From assembly GCA_965216425.1 (NCBI GenBank), contig CBDCFV010000005.1, forward strand, positions 186,001-250,000: a stretch of DNA of 64,000 nt. The letters run 5' to 3'. A model generated the notes under the pieces. That model was not told where the DNA came from. It made no database searches and was given only the letters and a program-made list of their open reading frames with translations. Source of the stretch: CBDCFV01 sp965216425. Its GTDB lineage: Bacteria; Chloroflexota; Dehalococcoidia; Lucifugimonadales; UBA3495. A program made the position numbers and the translations under genes. This document shows positions 9,903 through 19,010 of this stretch, one piece after another (position 1 is the first letter of the stretch; every line of letters starts with the position of its first letter).

Positions 9903-10919
9903 CTACACGTTAATACTATAGACGCGTACCGCGTTGTCATGGAACATCGCGGCTCTTTCCGAGGCGGAATAGCTGCTGGTCATACGCTTGAACGCGTTGT
10001 ACATGACGTTGTAAGAGTAGGACACCTTGTCGGGAGGGAAGTTGCTCTCGAACATGCACCGCTCCGGGCCGAACTGGTCGATGCAGTAGGTCATAAGGGG
10101 GGACAATGCCTCCGCCAGTTCTTCGGAGCCGATAGGCTTCTCCCGGGTGTGCCAGTCGAAACCGTATCGAGGTTGCCCCACTCCGCCGAGCTTCATCACG
10201 ACGTTGGGGCACTTTGCCAGGGTAGCGATCCCCTCGCGCCAAGCCGCCAGAACCTCGCTGTCCCGGTTGCCATAGGGGCCTACCCGCATCAGACCGCCGA
10301 TGTGGTTCGAGATAATCGTCAGGTCAGGCACAGCGTTGGCGAATTCGCCCACCTCCCCAAGCTGAGGAAAGTACACCGTATTCTCGTACACTAACCCTCT
10401 ACGGGCCAACACCCGCGCTCCGGCCCTGAAGTCCGCGCTGGCGAGTTGATGTTCCACGCCGCGATTTTCTATTTCCGGGTGGGGGTCCCATCCGACGGAC
10501 TGCCGGATGCCGCGGAACCGGTTGGGGCTGGCCGCCTGCAGGGCGTCAAGCACCCGCTCCACGTTGTCGCCGAGGTTAAGGTTTGCGTGGCCGATGATGG
10601 CCGCCGCCGCTTTGGCCGACCCGTAAAGCCCGGTGGCGCTGGCCGCCGCGAGACCCTGGACGAACTCCACTTCTCCAACGGGGCGCAGTTCTTCCGGGCC
10701 GTCCGGGCGGTACATTGCCCGCGCCTCAAGGAACACCGTCGACCGCACGTTATGTCCGCTGTTCAGGTCCGCCGCCAGTTCGTGCAATAGGTAACGGTGG
10801 TAGGGTATGCGTTCCATGCGAAAGTCCCAGAAGTGGTGATGGGCGTCGCAAATGGGCATATCCGGCTCAAGGGTTTCTTCAGCGGTTAACGCAAGCCAGT
10901 CGTTGTCTCCGTACGGCAT
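9903..10919 (-). CDS. Amidohydrolase-family TIM-barrel hydrolase (lactonase-like)
   Basis: A 338-residue member of the amidohydrolase 2 family (COG3618-like), which includes fucono-lactonase and pyrone-dicarboxylate lactonase. The N-terminal metal-binding HHH sits in CDAHHHFWDF (about residue 25). Other conserved points are GIRQSVGWD, SNHIGG (about 220), KLGGVG and FESNFPPDK (about 290), the last carrying the active-site Asp region. The start is supported by AGGAG upstream. It is transcribed away from the Gfo/Idh/MocA gene and may share a sugar-acid or lactone pathway with it. Confidence 0.85.
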   Translation of the reverse strand: MPYGDNDWLALTAEETLEPDMPICDAHHHFWDFRMERIPYHRYLLHELAADLNSGHNVRSTVFLEARAMYRPDGPEELRPVGEVEFVQGLAAASATGLYGSAKAAAAIIGHANLNLGDNVERVLDALQAASPNRFRGIRQSVGWDPHPEIENRGVEHQLASADFRAGARVLARRGLVYENTVYFPQLGEVGEFANAVPDLTIISNHIGGLMRVGPYGNRDSEVLAAWREGIATLAKCPNVVMKLGGVGQPRYGFDWHTREKPIGSEELAEALSPLMTYCIDQFGPERCMFESNFPPDKVSYSYNVMYNAFKRMTSSYSASERAAMFHDNAVRVYSINV

Positions 10920-11058
10920 ATCCTCTACTCCTTGAGGGCGTTCGGGTACGGGTACACCAAGCGTATCGTAACATATACCCCGCTTAACCCGGCGTCAAAG
11001 TCTCCCGGCGTATAGGGCCTATGGTAGGATTACCGGGATTCCTGTAAGGAGGGACGTC

Positions 11059-12153
11059 ATGGCGGACAAGATTCGCTTGGGCATCATCGGCGCCAACATT
11101 CACCGGGGCTGGGCTGTCAGGTCCCACCTGCCCGCCGTGGTTGCCAGCCCGGAGTTCGAACTGACGGCGGTCTGCACAACCCGCATGGAAAGCGCGGAGG
11201 AGTCCCGCCGGAAGTTCGGGGCTAAGCTCGCTTTCGACGATTACCGCAAGATGCTGGCGCACCCGGACATCGACGCCGTCGCGGTGAGCTTGCGAGTGCC
11301 GAATCACTACGAGCCCACCGTTGACGCTATCAACGCGGGCAAGCACGTCTATACCGAATGGCCCCTTGGCCGCACCACCGCCGAGGCCCAAGAGATGGCC
11401 GACCTTGCGCGGGCCAAGGGAATCAGGAACATGGTCGGTCTCCAGTCCCGCGGCAACCCGGTGCTGTTATATATAAGGGACCTGGTGGCTGCGGGCTACG
11501 TGGGAGAAGTCATGTCCTGCCACGTTAGCCGCATTGCCGGAGGGGTATTGCGGAGGCAGTCTGACCGGACTTGGCAAAGGGACAAGGAGTTGGGAGCCAA
11601 TACGCTCACCATCACCCACGGCCACACCATCGACGCCCTTAGGTTCGTCGTGGGCGACTTCAGCCACGTCTCTTCAGTAGTCAGCACGCAGGCCGACCAG
11701 TGGTTCGAGACCGACACCAATCAGATGGTGGACGTAACCTCACCGGACAACGTACTGGTCAGCGGCAAGCTCGCCAACGGCGCTGTTGCGTCTGTACACG
11801 TCGCCAGCAACCCGTGGGCAGGCAGCGGCTACCGCATGGAGATATACGGACGGGAAGGGACACTCATCGCCTCGTCCAACGAATCTCCTAACCACGACGG
11901 CGTCCGCTTGCAGGGCGTACAGGGCGGGAACCGGCTTGAAGACCTGCCCATCCCACCCGAATACACCTACGTGCTGGAAGGAATGCCCCGCGGCGAAGTC
12001 TACAACGTGGGCCAGATGTATTACCAGTTTGGCCGGGGCATCCGCGAGGGGAACGACTGCCAACCCGACTTTGACGAGGCCGTCCGGCTGCACCGCTTCA
12101 TAGACTCTATACAGGAGGCGTCGGACCGGGGAAGCCAGGTGGCCGTCAACTAA
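11059..12153 (+). CDS. Gfo/Idh/MocA-family NAD(P)-dependent oxidoreductase
   Basis: 364 residues. The N-terminal Rossmann fold begins LGIIGANIHRGW. The conserved EKP-like motif appears as EWPLGRT (about residue 95), with Trp in place of Lys. The C-terminal alpha/beta domain carries GHTIDALRFVVGDF. An AGGAGGG ribosome binding site lies eight bases before the ATG. These enzymes oxidise or reduce sugars and cyclitols with NAD(P). The loss of the usual Lys of EKP is seen in a distinct galactose-dehydrogenase-like subgroup, so sugar 1-dehydrogenase activity is possible. It may be divergently expressed with the amidohydrolase. Confidence 0.88.
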   Translation: MADKIRLGIIGANIHRGWAVRSHLPAVVASPEFELTAVCTTRMESAEESRRKFGAKLAFDDYRKMLAHPDIDAVAVSLRVPNHYEPTVDAINAGKHVYTEWPLGRTTAEAQEMADLARAKGIRNMVGLQSRGNPVLLYIRDLVAAGYVGEVMSCHVSRIAGGVLRRQSDRTWQRDKELGANTLTITHGHTIDALRFVVGDFSHVSSVVSTQADQWFETDTNQMVDVTSPDNVLVSGKLANGAVASVHVASNPWAGSGYRMEIYGREGTLIASSNESPNHDGVRLQGVQGGNRLEDLPIPPEYTYVLEGMPRGEVYNVGQMYYQFGRGIREGNDCQPDFDEAVRLHRFIDSIQEASDRGSQVAVN

Positions 12154-12169
12154 CCCGCTACTGAAACTC

Positions 12170-12688
12170 CTACCGGTTCGGCCATTCGAACCCCAGGTTG
12201 GCGTAGCGCACGAATACCGTGCCTCCCGGCGCACCCAGCGGGCCGTTGACTGCCAGTATCGCAATCGTGTGCCGGTTGCCGGGCACGGCGTCGCCGGTCA
12301 CCTGCACCCGTTGCGGTACATTGAATCCTTGGACAGTCCCCCGGTCCCGGTCGCATTCGCCGTCGATCCAGATTTCACCGTAATCGTCGACGCACGTCTC
12401 AAACTGGACCCGCATCCCGTTGGTGGGCTGCCCTTCCACCGTTTCGGGTATGGTGATAGTGGTCCGGTACCAGACGAAGCTGAAGCCGCGTGATACTCCT
12501 TGCGGAAGGTCGTCGCACACTTCCCACCCGGAGTCGTCGTACCCTGGCAATCGCGCCGGACTGCCTTGTCCCTGGGCCGCCAGTCCCTCGTTGGCCTCAC
12601 CGGGTACATAACCTATGGAATATCTCCATACGGCGCCAACGGCCGCTTGACCGGACGCCTCTGCAATATTGATAGTCGCTCTCGGCAT
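12170..12688 (-). CDS. Galactose-binding-like beta-sandwich protein
   Basis: A 172-residue single-domain protein. The pattern PGYDDSGWEVCDDLPQG, then VWYRTTITIP, FETCVDDYGEIWIDG and HTIAILAVNGPLG is that of the jelly-roll sugar-binding domain found at the N terminus of GH2 glycosidases. No catalytic domain is attached and no signal peptide is seen, so it is a stand-alone binding module. It runs convergently with the Gfo/Idh/MocA gene, 16 nt apart, which fits a role in carbohydrate handling, but no partner can be proven. Confidence 0.7.
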   Translation of the reverse strand: MPRATINIAEASGQAAVGAVWRYSIGYVPGEANEGLAAQGQGSPARLPGYDDSGWEVCDDLPQGVSRGFSFVWYRTTITIPETVEGQPTNGMRVQFETCVDDYGEIWIDGECDRDRGTVQGFNVPQRVQVTGDAVPGNRHTIAILAVNGPLGAPGGTVFVRYANLGFEWPNR

Positions 12689-12836
12689 TTCTTCACCTGG
12701 TCAGTGAAATTAGTGAAATTATGGTAAGTACACCGGCATTTTAGCACGCAGTGTTCTCAGGACATCTGTTGACGGAGAGTTGGGCGGCACGTAGACTCCA
12801 ATCATCGGACCGGAAGAAGACCGCGCGGGGGGCCGT

Positions 12837-13763
12837 ATGCCAAGATTAGCAGCCGACAAGTACGTTTCCAAAGTCACGAAGCCCGACGACATTGACCAGT
12901 TCTGGGAAGAGGTATTGGCGGAGACGGCCAAGATTCCCTTGGACCCGGAAGTGGTCTTTGACCCGTTGCGGTCTTCCGACGAAATAGACGTCTACGAGGT
13001 CTTCTACACCAGCTTGGACTTGGTCCGCATCGCGGGATGGTATGCCGTACCCAAGCAGCGGGACGGCCTATTGCCCGGCTTGTTGCAGGTTCCGGGATAC
13101 AACATGGAGCCGCCCGTGCCCAAGGTCTGGGCGCGCAAGGGCTACGCGGCCTTCAGCGCCGCCCCGCGGGGCAAGCTGCGCAGCAACCGCCAGTTCAACC
13201 CCGGGTACCCCGGCCTGCTCACCTACGGCATGGTGGACCGGAACACCTACTCCTACCGCGGTTTCTACATGGACGCTTGCCGGGCCGTGGAGTTCCTGCT
13301 GGCCCGTGACGAAGTGGACAGCGACAGGATCGGCGTGACCGGACACAGCCAGGGCGGCGGTCTGACCGTTTCCACCGCCGCGCTGAGGCCTGAGATCAAG
13401 GCCGCCGCCGCGGGTGCTCCCTATCTCTGCGGGTACATGGACGCCATTGAGCTGACCGACGCCTACCCCTATCAAGAGATTACTGACTACCTGCGAATGA
13501 ACCCGGACAGCCGGCAGCAGGTGGAAGAAACCCTGGCCTATTTCGATGGCATCAATCTGGCCCACCGGATTACCTGTCCCATCATCGTCAGCGTAGGACT
13601 CCAGGACAGCACCTGCCCCCCCGAAACAGGCTACGCCACGTTCAACGCCATCGCCAGCGAAGACAAGAAGATGTACGCCTACGACGGCCACGGCCACGAC
13701 GCCAACAACCACCAGCACGCCGCTGTCATCGACGCGTTCCTTGCAAAACACCTGAAGAGTTAA
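12837..13763 (+). CDS. Acetylxylan esterase / cephalosporin-C deacetylase-like hydrolase
   Basis: A 308-residue AXE1-family alpha/beta hydrolase that removes acetyl groups from small esters or oligosaccharides. The nucleophile motif is GHSQGGG (about residue 173). Asp in SVGLQDSTCPP (about 255) and His in YDGHGHDANNH (about 285) complete the triad. The family signature RG (APRGKLRSN) is present. The start follows a G-rich stretch without a strong Shine-Dalgarno. A degenerate paralogue lies 0.9 kb downstream on the same strand. Confidence 0.9.
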   Translation: MPRLAADKYVSKVTKPDDIDQFWEEVLAETAKIPLDPEVVFDPLRSSDEIDVYEVFYTSLDLVRIAGWYAVPKQRDGLLPGLLQVPGYNMEPPVPKVWARKGYAAFSAAPRGKLRSNRQFNPGYPGLLTYGMVDRNTYSYRGFYMDACRAVEFLLARDEVDSDRIGVTGHSQGGGLTVSTAALRPEIKAAAAGAPYLCGYMDAIELTDAYPYQEITDYLRMNPDSRQQVEETLAYFDGINLAHRITCPIIVSVGLQDSTCPPETGYATFNAIASEDKKMYAYDGHGHDANNHQHAAVIDAFLAKHLKS

Positions 13764-13854
13764 AGGCTTACCGGATACCTGCTCCTGTGGGTAGACGGTG
13801 CGGCGACTGTGTTATCATCGCTACTGGACACTCCGCCGCTTTAAGAGGGTCGTA

Positions 13855-14595
13855 ATGACCACAAAAATCACAATGATTCCCTACAACCGGCAAGGGGAAA
13901 TCGACTACGCCAGCCTGGAATTTGACCCCGATAAACCCGCTGCGGAAAAGCCGGATGCAATGGAACAACGCCAGGAACAATCGGAGATATACGGCCTGCT
14001 CCGGGCCAGGTTCACCGCTTTCGGCCAACGTCCCGACGTGTTACTGGACTACGATACCTACATCTGCTACGACCGCCGCAATCTCAACATACGCATCTGT
14101 CCGGACGTGTGCCTGGTCTTTGGAGTCGATGAGCAGGCCATCCGCCCTCGCAGGCTGTATCTACCCTGGGAAGCGGGCAAGCCCCCCGACTGGGTGCTGG
14201 AAGTGGCTTCACCGACCACCGGACGGGAGGACATCAACCGGAAACCGGGTGTATACGCCCATATCGGGGTCCCGGAATACTGGCGGTTTGATCCATCGGG
14301 TGGACGCTATCATGGTGAACCAATGACTGGGAGCATTCTGGTTGACGGGGAATATCAAGCAGTGGAGTTGACCACGAGTCCCGACGGAGTCCTGAAGGGG
14401 TACAGCCCGGTGCTGGGACTGAGCCTGGCCTGGGATGAAGGCTGGCCCCGGTTCTACGAACCATCGACCGGCGCGTACCTGGAAAACTGGCGGGAAACCG
14501 CTGACCGCGCCGCCGAGGCGGAAGCCCAACGTGACGCCGCCGAGGATGAATTGCGACGTTTGCGCGAACTGCTCCGGCGTCAGCAACCGGAGTAA
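13855..14595 (+). CDS. Uma2-family (DUF820) endonuclease-fold protein
   Basis: About 246 residues. It has the Uma2 PD-(D/E)xK-like core: CPDVCLVFG supplies the Asp, PPDWVLEVASPTT supplies the Glu, and DINRKPGVYAHIGVPEYW follows. Its C terminus (about 205-245) is a charged Ala/Glu/Arg coiled coil. The family is common in cyanobacteria and Chloroflexota and its function is unknown; nuclease activity is only inferred from the fold. The start at 13855 follows GAGGG; the longer frame upstream is unlikely. Confidence 0.85.
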   Translation: MTTKITMIPYNRQGEIDYASLEFDPDKPAAEKPDAMEQRQEQSEIYGLLRARFTAFGQRPDVLLDYDTYICYDRRNLNIRICPDVCLVFGVDEQAIRPRRLYLPWEAGKPPDWVLEVASPTTGREDINRKPGVYAHIGVPEYWRFDPSGGRYHGEPMTGSILVDGEYQAVELTTSPDGVLKGYSPVLGLSLAWDEGWPRFYEPSTGAYLENWRETADRAAEAEAQRDAAEDELRRLRELLRRQQPE

Positions 14596-14710
14596 CCTGC
14601 GCCAGCACGCCCACTCAAACGGCCAAGGCCCGAGAGCAGGAGACACGGAACTATCACATTACGGGGAGCGGCGAAGAGAATATTCACACTCCCTTACCGG
14701 ACTGGACGAT

Positions 14711-15628
14711 ATGACGACATTCAGCGGAGCAAAGCCAAGCGGCTTCGATAGCTACTGGCAAACGGTCATGGATGAGTTGGCAGCGACGCCGGCCGCCCCG
14801 GAGGTGGAAGAAATTCCGATGCGGTCGACTGACTTTGCGACCGCCTACGCCGTGCGCCTCACATCCATCGGCCCCTACCGGATATTTGCCTACCTCAGCA
14901 TTCCCAAGGGCAACGGTCCTTTCCCCGCCAAGTATTTCCTGCCCCGCTACGGAAGCGTGGTGGACGTGGTACCCCAAGGCACGGCCAACGGCCAGCGCAA
15001 CCAGTACGTCACGTTTTCCCTGGCCGCCCGCGGGCAGAGAGGCGCAGACCAGCCCTACGCCGCCAGCTTTCCCGGGTGGCTCACCGACGGCATCGACGAC
15101 CTCGCATCTTACATATACCGGGGTATTGTGGCCGACTGCTGTCGCGGCTTGGAGTACTTGGCCGGGCGGGCGGAGGTCGATGGGACGCGTATAGCAGCAA
15201 TCGGAACGGACTTGGCCCTGACCACCGCTGCCCTGTCTTCCCGGTTCACTCACGTTGTTTGCAGTCCCGCCCTCTCATACGGGGCCGCCGATTTGGCCTC
15301 GCGTACCAGTGCCTACCCGCTCGAGGAGATCAACGATTACCTGCGGCTGCATCCGTCCCGGCGGGAACAGGTGCATCACACCCTGTCCTACTTCGACCTC
15401 AGATGGTTCGCGCCCCAAGTCAACGCCACGACCATGCTGATGACCGGAGGGGACTCCACGGGGTTGAATACTGACGACATCGGCCTTTTGGCCCAAGCCG
15501 TCAATGGGGAATCCGCGGTATACGAGTCGCAGCATTCCGGCTACAAGGACGGCGTCTACAGCGAAGAGTGGCTGACCCGGCAATTCGGGCTGGAAACGCC
15601 CAGCCTGCCTCCCCACTGGCAACCGTAG
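14711..15628 (+). CDS. AXE1-like alpha/beta hydrolase paralogue lacking the catalytic serine
   Basis: A 305-residue relative of the esterase at 12837. It shares SYIYRG, the EINDYLRLHPSRREQV segment and the late Asp and His blocks (GGDSTG, QHSGY). Where the active paralogue has GHSQGGG, this protein reads GTDLALT (about residue 165), so the nucleophilic Ser and elbow glycines are gone. It is probably a non-catalytic or binding homologue, or a decaying duplicate that is still open. The start at MTTFSGAKPSGFD is chosen because homology begins there; upstream codons overlap the Uma2 gene. Confidence 0.75.
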   Translation: MTTFSGAKPSGFDSYWQTVMDELAATPAAPEVEEIPMRSTDFATAYAVRLTSIGPYRIFAYLSIPKGNGPFPAKYFLPRYGSVVDVVPQGTANGQRNQYVTFSLAARGQRGADQPYAASFPGWLTDGIDDLASYIYRGIVADCCRGLEYLAGRAEVDGTRIAAIGTDLALTTAALSSRFTHVVCSPALSYGAADLASRTSAYPLEEINDYLRLHPSRREQVHHTLSYFDLRWFAPQVNATTMLMTGGDSTGLNTDDIGLLAQAVNGESAVYESQHSGYKDGVYSEEWLTRQFGLETPSLPPHWQP

Positions 15629-15678
15629 GAACGGATTCATCTGGTCTAGCCTATCTTCCCCGGCGAACGGAGGAAACC

Positions 15679-16785
15679 ATGAAGGCCTCTTATCTTGGCG
15701 CTATGGGGTATTCGCAGCGGCATACGTTCCCGGCTACGTGGCCCATCCCGCCGGCGTACCACGATCCGGAGACCTCGGTTCGCAGCTACCAGGAAGGTAT
15801 GGACGAGTGCGAGTTTGCCGAGGAAATGGGGTTCGATTGGGTCAGCTTCTCCGAGCACCACTATTCCGGGCGGATCGCTACGGCGGCTCCGGCGGTAATG
15901 GCGGCAGCGGTCGCCGAGCGATGCAAAAGGGTCAAGATAGCCATGCTGGGGCAGCTACTGCCCTTGAACAACCCGGTGCGATGCGCCGAAGAACTGGGAA
16001 TGCTGGACAACATTACCAACGGGCGACTCATCATCGGCTTCCTGAGGGGCACCCCCAACGAGGACCAGACCTATGGTGTGAATCCATCCGAGGGCAGGGG
16101 CAGGCTCTTCGAGGGAATGGACCTCATCCTCAAGGCCTTGACCGAGCCCCAGCCTTTTTCCTGGGAAGGGCGCTACCACCAGTACCGCACCGTGTCCGTG
16201 TGGCCGCTTCCGGTACAGCAGCCCCTGCCGCCGGTGATAGTTGCGACTCGCAGCGACGATACGGTCAGGTACGCCGCCGAGCATCAATTGGGCCTCGGCG
16301 TCTCGTTCGTCCCTCCTGAACAGATGGCGGCGGTTACCGGCAAGTACTTCCAATGGTGCGCCGATGCCGGTTGGCAGCCGGAGCCGGACCAAGTGGTCTA
16401 CCGGGGAAGCATCTACTTGGCCGAAACCGACAAGCAGGCCGATGACTGGCTGGCCAAACGCACGGGCATGGGGCCTGTGCCCGGCGGCATCGTGATGCGT
16501 CCCAACGTGACCAGAGCGGTCAATGCTTCACGGGCCGGTGAAGAGTTCGACCTTCGCAACGTCCTTGCCGGCAGCCCGCAGGGAGATGTTGTGGGCGTGG
16601 CGCGGGGATTGAACTTCATGGGCGGCCCCGACAAGGTCGTGGAACAGATCAAGCAGTTCCATGACGAGTGCGGCGCGGGCGTGGTGGACCTGTTTTTCCA
16701 GCAGCCCGGCGTCGATCATCGGGAGATCATGAAAGAGATCGACCTGTTCGGCAAGGAAGTCCTTCCACGCATCCGGGAGTTTTAG
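15679..16785 (+). CDS. Luciferase-like flavin-dependent monooxygenase
   Basis: A 368-residue bacterial-luciferase-like TIM-barrel protein. It has the SFSEHHYSG motif (about residue 56), LPLNNPVRCAEELGMLD (about 95) and GRLIIGFLRGTPNEDQTYG, which together mark class C flavin-dependent oxidoreductases using FMNH2 or F420. The start follows GGAGG six bases upstream. Neighbouring hydrolases suggest breakdown of an organic substrate by oxygenation then hydrolysis. The specific substrate and cofactor are unknown. Confidence 0.9.
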   Translation: MKASYLGAMGYSQRHTFPATWPIPPAYHDPETSVRSYQEGMDECEFAEEMGFDWVSFSEHHYSGRIATAAPAVMAAAVAERCKRVKIAMLGQLLPLNNPVRCAEELGMLDNITNGRLIIGFLRGTPNEDQTYGVNPSEGRGRLFEGMDLILKALTEPQPFSWEGRYHQYRTVSVWPLPVQQPLPPVIVATRSDDTVRYAAEHQLGLGVSFVPPEQMAAVTGKYFQWCADAGWQPEPDQVVYRGSIYLAETDKQADDWLAKRTGMGPVPGGIVMRPNVTRAVNASRAGEEFDLRNVLAGSPQGDVVGVARGLNFMGGPDKVVEQIKQFHDECGAGVVDLFFQQPGVDHREIMKEIDLFGKEVLPRIREF

Positions 16786-16854
16786 GCGAGGCATGAAGTT
16801 GGTTGAGGCAGCGTTCACTCCGGGGAACGACCGGGGAAACAGCCGGGGATTGGC

Positions 16855-17616
16855 ATGTCACTGAGACCGGACAATGGGGATACGGACGGCGACCCGCTCA
16901 ATCACTTTCAAGCGGATACCCGCGACATGGTCGTCATGTTGGACCATTCCAGGTGGGATGACTCCTTGCTGCGCGATGCGTTGGCCGTCAAGTACAAGGT
17001 CGCCAGGATGCAATTGACGCGGTATAACCTGTTGCGGCGGGAGGACGGGCCGAGGCAAGCCCGGGAAGTGGCCCAGTTGCTGATTAGCGCAATCGACACG
17101 ATGTCGCCCGGAGGGAAATATACCCTCGTCGCCGGGTCTACCGCCGCCACCGTCGCCCTGTGGCTCACGCTATTGGCGCCTGAAGCCGTGGAAGCACTGG
17201 TCTTGATTTCGCCCGTCGTCGTCCTCCCCACGAGCAATCCGGTAACAGCAGACCCGGAACAACTGGTGACCCACCTGGAGAACGTTGACGGGTTGCTCCA
17301 GTTGGAGACCGATCAGACCGAGGCATTGAGCGCGCTTATCCAAGGCGGTATCCACGATTCAGCATTGGAAGGCCGGCTGGAGCAGGTGTCTTGCCCTACC
17401 TTGGCAGTCTTCGGCCTGAACGACCGGATGATTTCGCCCGAAGCGCCTCGGGTCTACCGGGAGAAGATTCCCAACTGCAACATTTGCTTGGTCTACGACT
17501 CTGGACACGCCATAATCGCAGACCGCCCCGAAGCCTTAACCGGCACGGTCATGGACTTCGTAGAGCAGCGTGACACATTCGTAGTGGGCCGCCAGTCCAG
17601 CGAGATCAATCCCTAG
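16855..17616 (+). CDS. Alpha/beta hydrolase, divergent
   Basis: 253 residues with a serine elbow AGSTAA (about residue 98), Asp in FGLNDRMISPE (about 195) and His in YDSGHAIIADRPE (about 222), so the triad appears complete. The first strand and oxyanion region are weakly conserved (MVVMLDHSRWDD). It lies between the flavin monooxygenase and a second alpha/beta hydrolase on the same strand, spaced about 60-70 nt, consistent with one transcript. Its substrate is unknown. Confidence 0.8.
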   Translation: MSLRPDNGDTDGDPLNHFQADTRDMVVMLDHSRWDDSLLRDALAVKYKVARMQLTRYNLLRREDGPRQAREVAQLLISAIDTMSPGGKYTLVAGSTAATVALWLTLLAPEAVEALVLISPVVVLPTSNPVTADPEQLVTHLENVDGLLQLETDQTEALSALIQGGIHDSALEGRLEQVSCPTLAVFGLNDRMISPEAPRVYREKIPNCNICLVYDSGHAIIADRPEALTGTVMDFVEQRDTFVVGRQSSEINP

Positions 17617-17676
17617 CCAGGACCCCAAGGCTGCCAACGGCCACGCCCGGAGCGTATCACAGGAGATGTCGAAGCA

Positions 17677-18450
17677 ATGCCCTACCTGACTCTGCCCGGA
17701 GTGGACTTGTGGTACGAGGATACCGGCGGCTCCGGCGTCCCGGTTATCTTCCTGCACGCCGCTTCCGGCACCTGCGAAAGCTGGGTATACCAGATACCGG
17801 CCTTTACGACGGCGGGCTACCGGTGCATCACCTACGACCGCCGCACTTGGGGGCGTTCCAAGCCCACCGACCCGGACCTTCAGCCGGGCTTCATGGGCGA
17901 CGACCTTCACGGGCTGGTTGAACACCTGGGACTGGAGCGTTTCCACTTGGCAGCCACGGCGCAGGGTGGCATTGCCGCCCTGGACTACGCGCTGGACCAC
18001 CCGGACCGCGTCCGCAGCCTGGTGGCTGCCAATACCATCGGCGGTGTGCAGGACGAAGATTACCTCGCACTCCAGACCCGGCTCAGGCCGCCGGAGATAC
18101 AGCAGCTTCCTGTAGAACTGCGGGAGATTGGCCCGTCCTACAGGGGCACAGACCCGGAGGGCGCAAGACGCTGGTTGGAAATCGAGCTTGCCAGCCGCCC
18201 CTATGGTATAGTTCCTCCTCAGCCTGTGCGCAACCCTATCACCTACGCCAGGCTGGAAACCATGCGTGTCCCAACACTCATCCTGTCGGGAGAAGCAGAC
18301 CTTCTCTCGCCGCCGGCCCTAATGCGGATGCTGGCGGCCCATATCCCTGCCTGCCGTTTCACGCTGCTGTCCGACGCCGGACACGCCGGTTTCTGGGAAA
18401 GGCCGCACGTCTGGAACGGCTTAGTCCTGGAGTTCATCGGCCAATACTGA
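17677..18450 (+). CDS. Alpha/beta hydrolase with Ala at the nucleophile position
   Basis: 257 residues, a typical fold: YEDTGGSGVPVIFLHA oxyanion region, DRRTWGRS, then Asp in SGEADLLSPP and His in AGHAGFWERP. The nucleophile elbow reads ATAQGG (about residue 93) where family members have GHSMGG, so the Ser is Ala. Either it acts without a covalent intermediate, as some cofactor-independent members do, or it is inactive. A weak AGGAG precedes the start. Same orientation as the previous hydrolase. Confidence 0.8.
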   Translation: MPYLTLPGVDLWYEDTGGSGVPVIFLHAASGTCESWVYQIPAFTTAGYRCITYDRRTWGRSKPTDPDLQPGFMGDDLHGLVEHLGLERFHLAATAQGGIAALDYALDHPDRVRSLVAANTIGGVQDEDYLALQTRLRPPEIQQLPVELREIGPSYRGTDPEGARRWLEIELASRPYGIVPPQPVRNPITYARLETMRVPTLILSGEADLLSPPALMRMLAAHIPACRFTLLSDAGHAGFWERPHVWNGLVLEFIGQY

Positions 18451-18494
18451 GTGGAGAAGTGGCGCGTGAGGACTTCCAACCGCAATTCACTCTT

Positions 18495-18914
18495 TTATGA
18501 ATAGTCCCAGGAGCGGAACCGCCGCGGCGATACTTTGATATAGGCTGCGCCTTGGCGCGGCTCCGTCGGCAACTCCCCCTCCGGCACGCCCCGCCGTCTG
18601 GCCGCCTCCCGTGCATAATGCAGAACTTCTTTCGGGTCGGAATGTACCGTCGCCGTCCCCTGTATCATTACGCCCTTGATGTCCTGCCTCGACCTGCCTG
18701 CCTCGAGCAACACGCTCACCTTGGAGTTGTTACGGATATTGTCTAGTTTCAGCGTACCCTGTCGGACACCCATTACAATGTCGTCGCCCAAGCGAAAATA
18801 CCCCAACGGCACCGAGTGGGGATACCCGTCCGCTCCGATGCTGGTTAGCACAATCCACCCCGGCTTGCTGTCCAGAAACTCGTGGGCTTCCTGCCGGCTC
18901 ATTTGGCGGGGCAT
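18495..18914 (-). CDS. Pyridoxamine 5'-phosphate oxidase-fold flavin/F420-binding protein
   Basis: About 139 residues in a split-barrel fold: PGWIVLTSIGADGYPHSVPLGYF, then VSVLLEAGR and IKGVMIQGTATV. These match PPOX-class proteins that bind FMN or F420 and reduce small substrates. The start at 18914 is preferred because GGAG lies nine bases upstream; an upstream ATG would add 20 residues. It runs convergently with the hydrolase before it. Confidence 0.8.
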   Translation of the reverse strand: MPRQMSRQEAHEFLDSKPGWIVLTSIGADGYPHSVPLGYFRLGDDIVMGVRQGTLKLDNIRNNSKVSVLLEAGRSRQDIKGVMIQGTATVHSDPKEVLHYAREAARRRGVPEGELPTEPRQGAAYIKVSPRRFRSWDYS

Positions 18915-19010
18915 TACATCATCTCCGTTGTGGCCATAAAATCTCAGAGCGAGTTTGGTAAACTCGCTCTCCAAAAGGGCGAGAGATAGGGTGAGGGCCG
19001 CTCCCCTCGT

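Noticed and set aside
14435..14710. Upstream extension of the AXE1-like gene
   Set aside because: It overlaps the 3' end of Uma2 in another frame and encodes an unrelated basic stretch.
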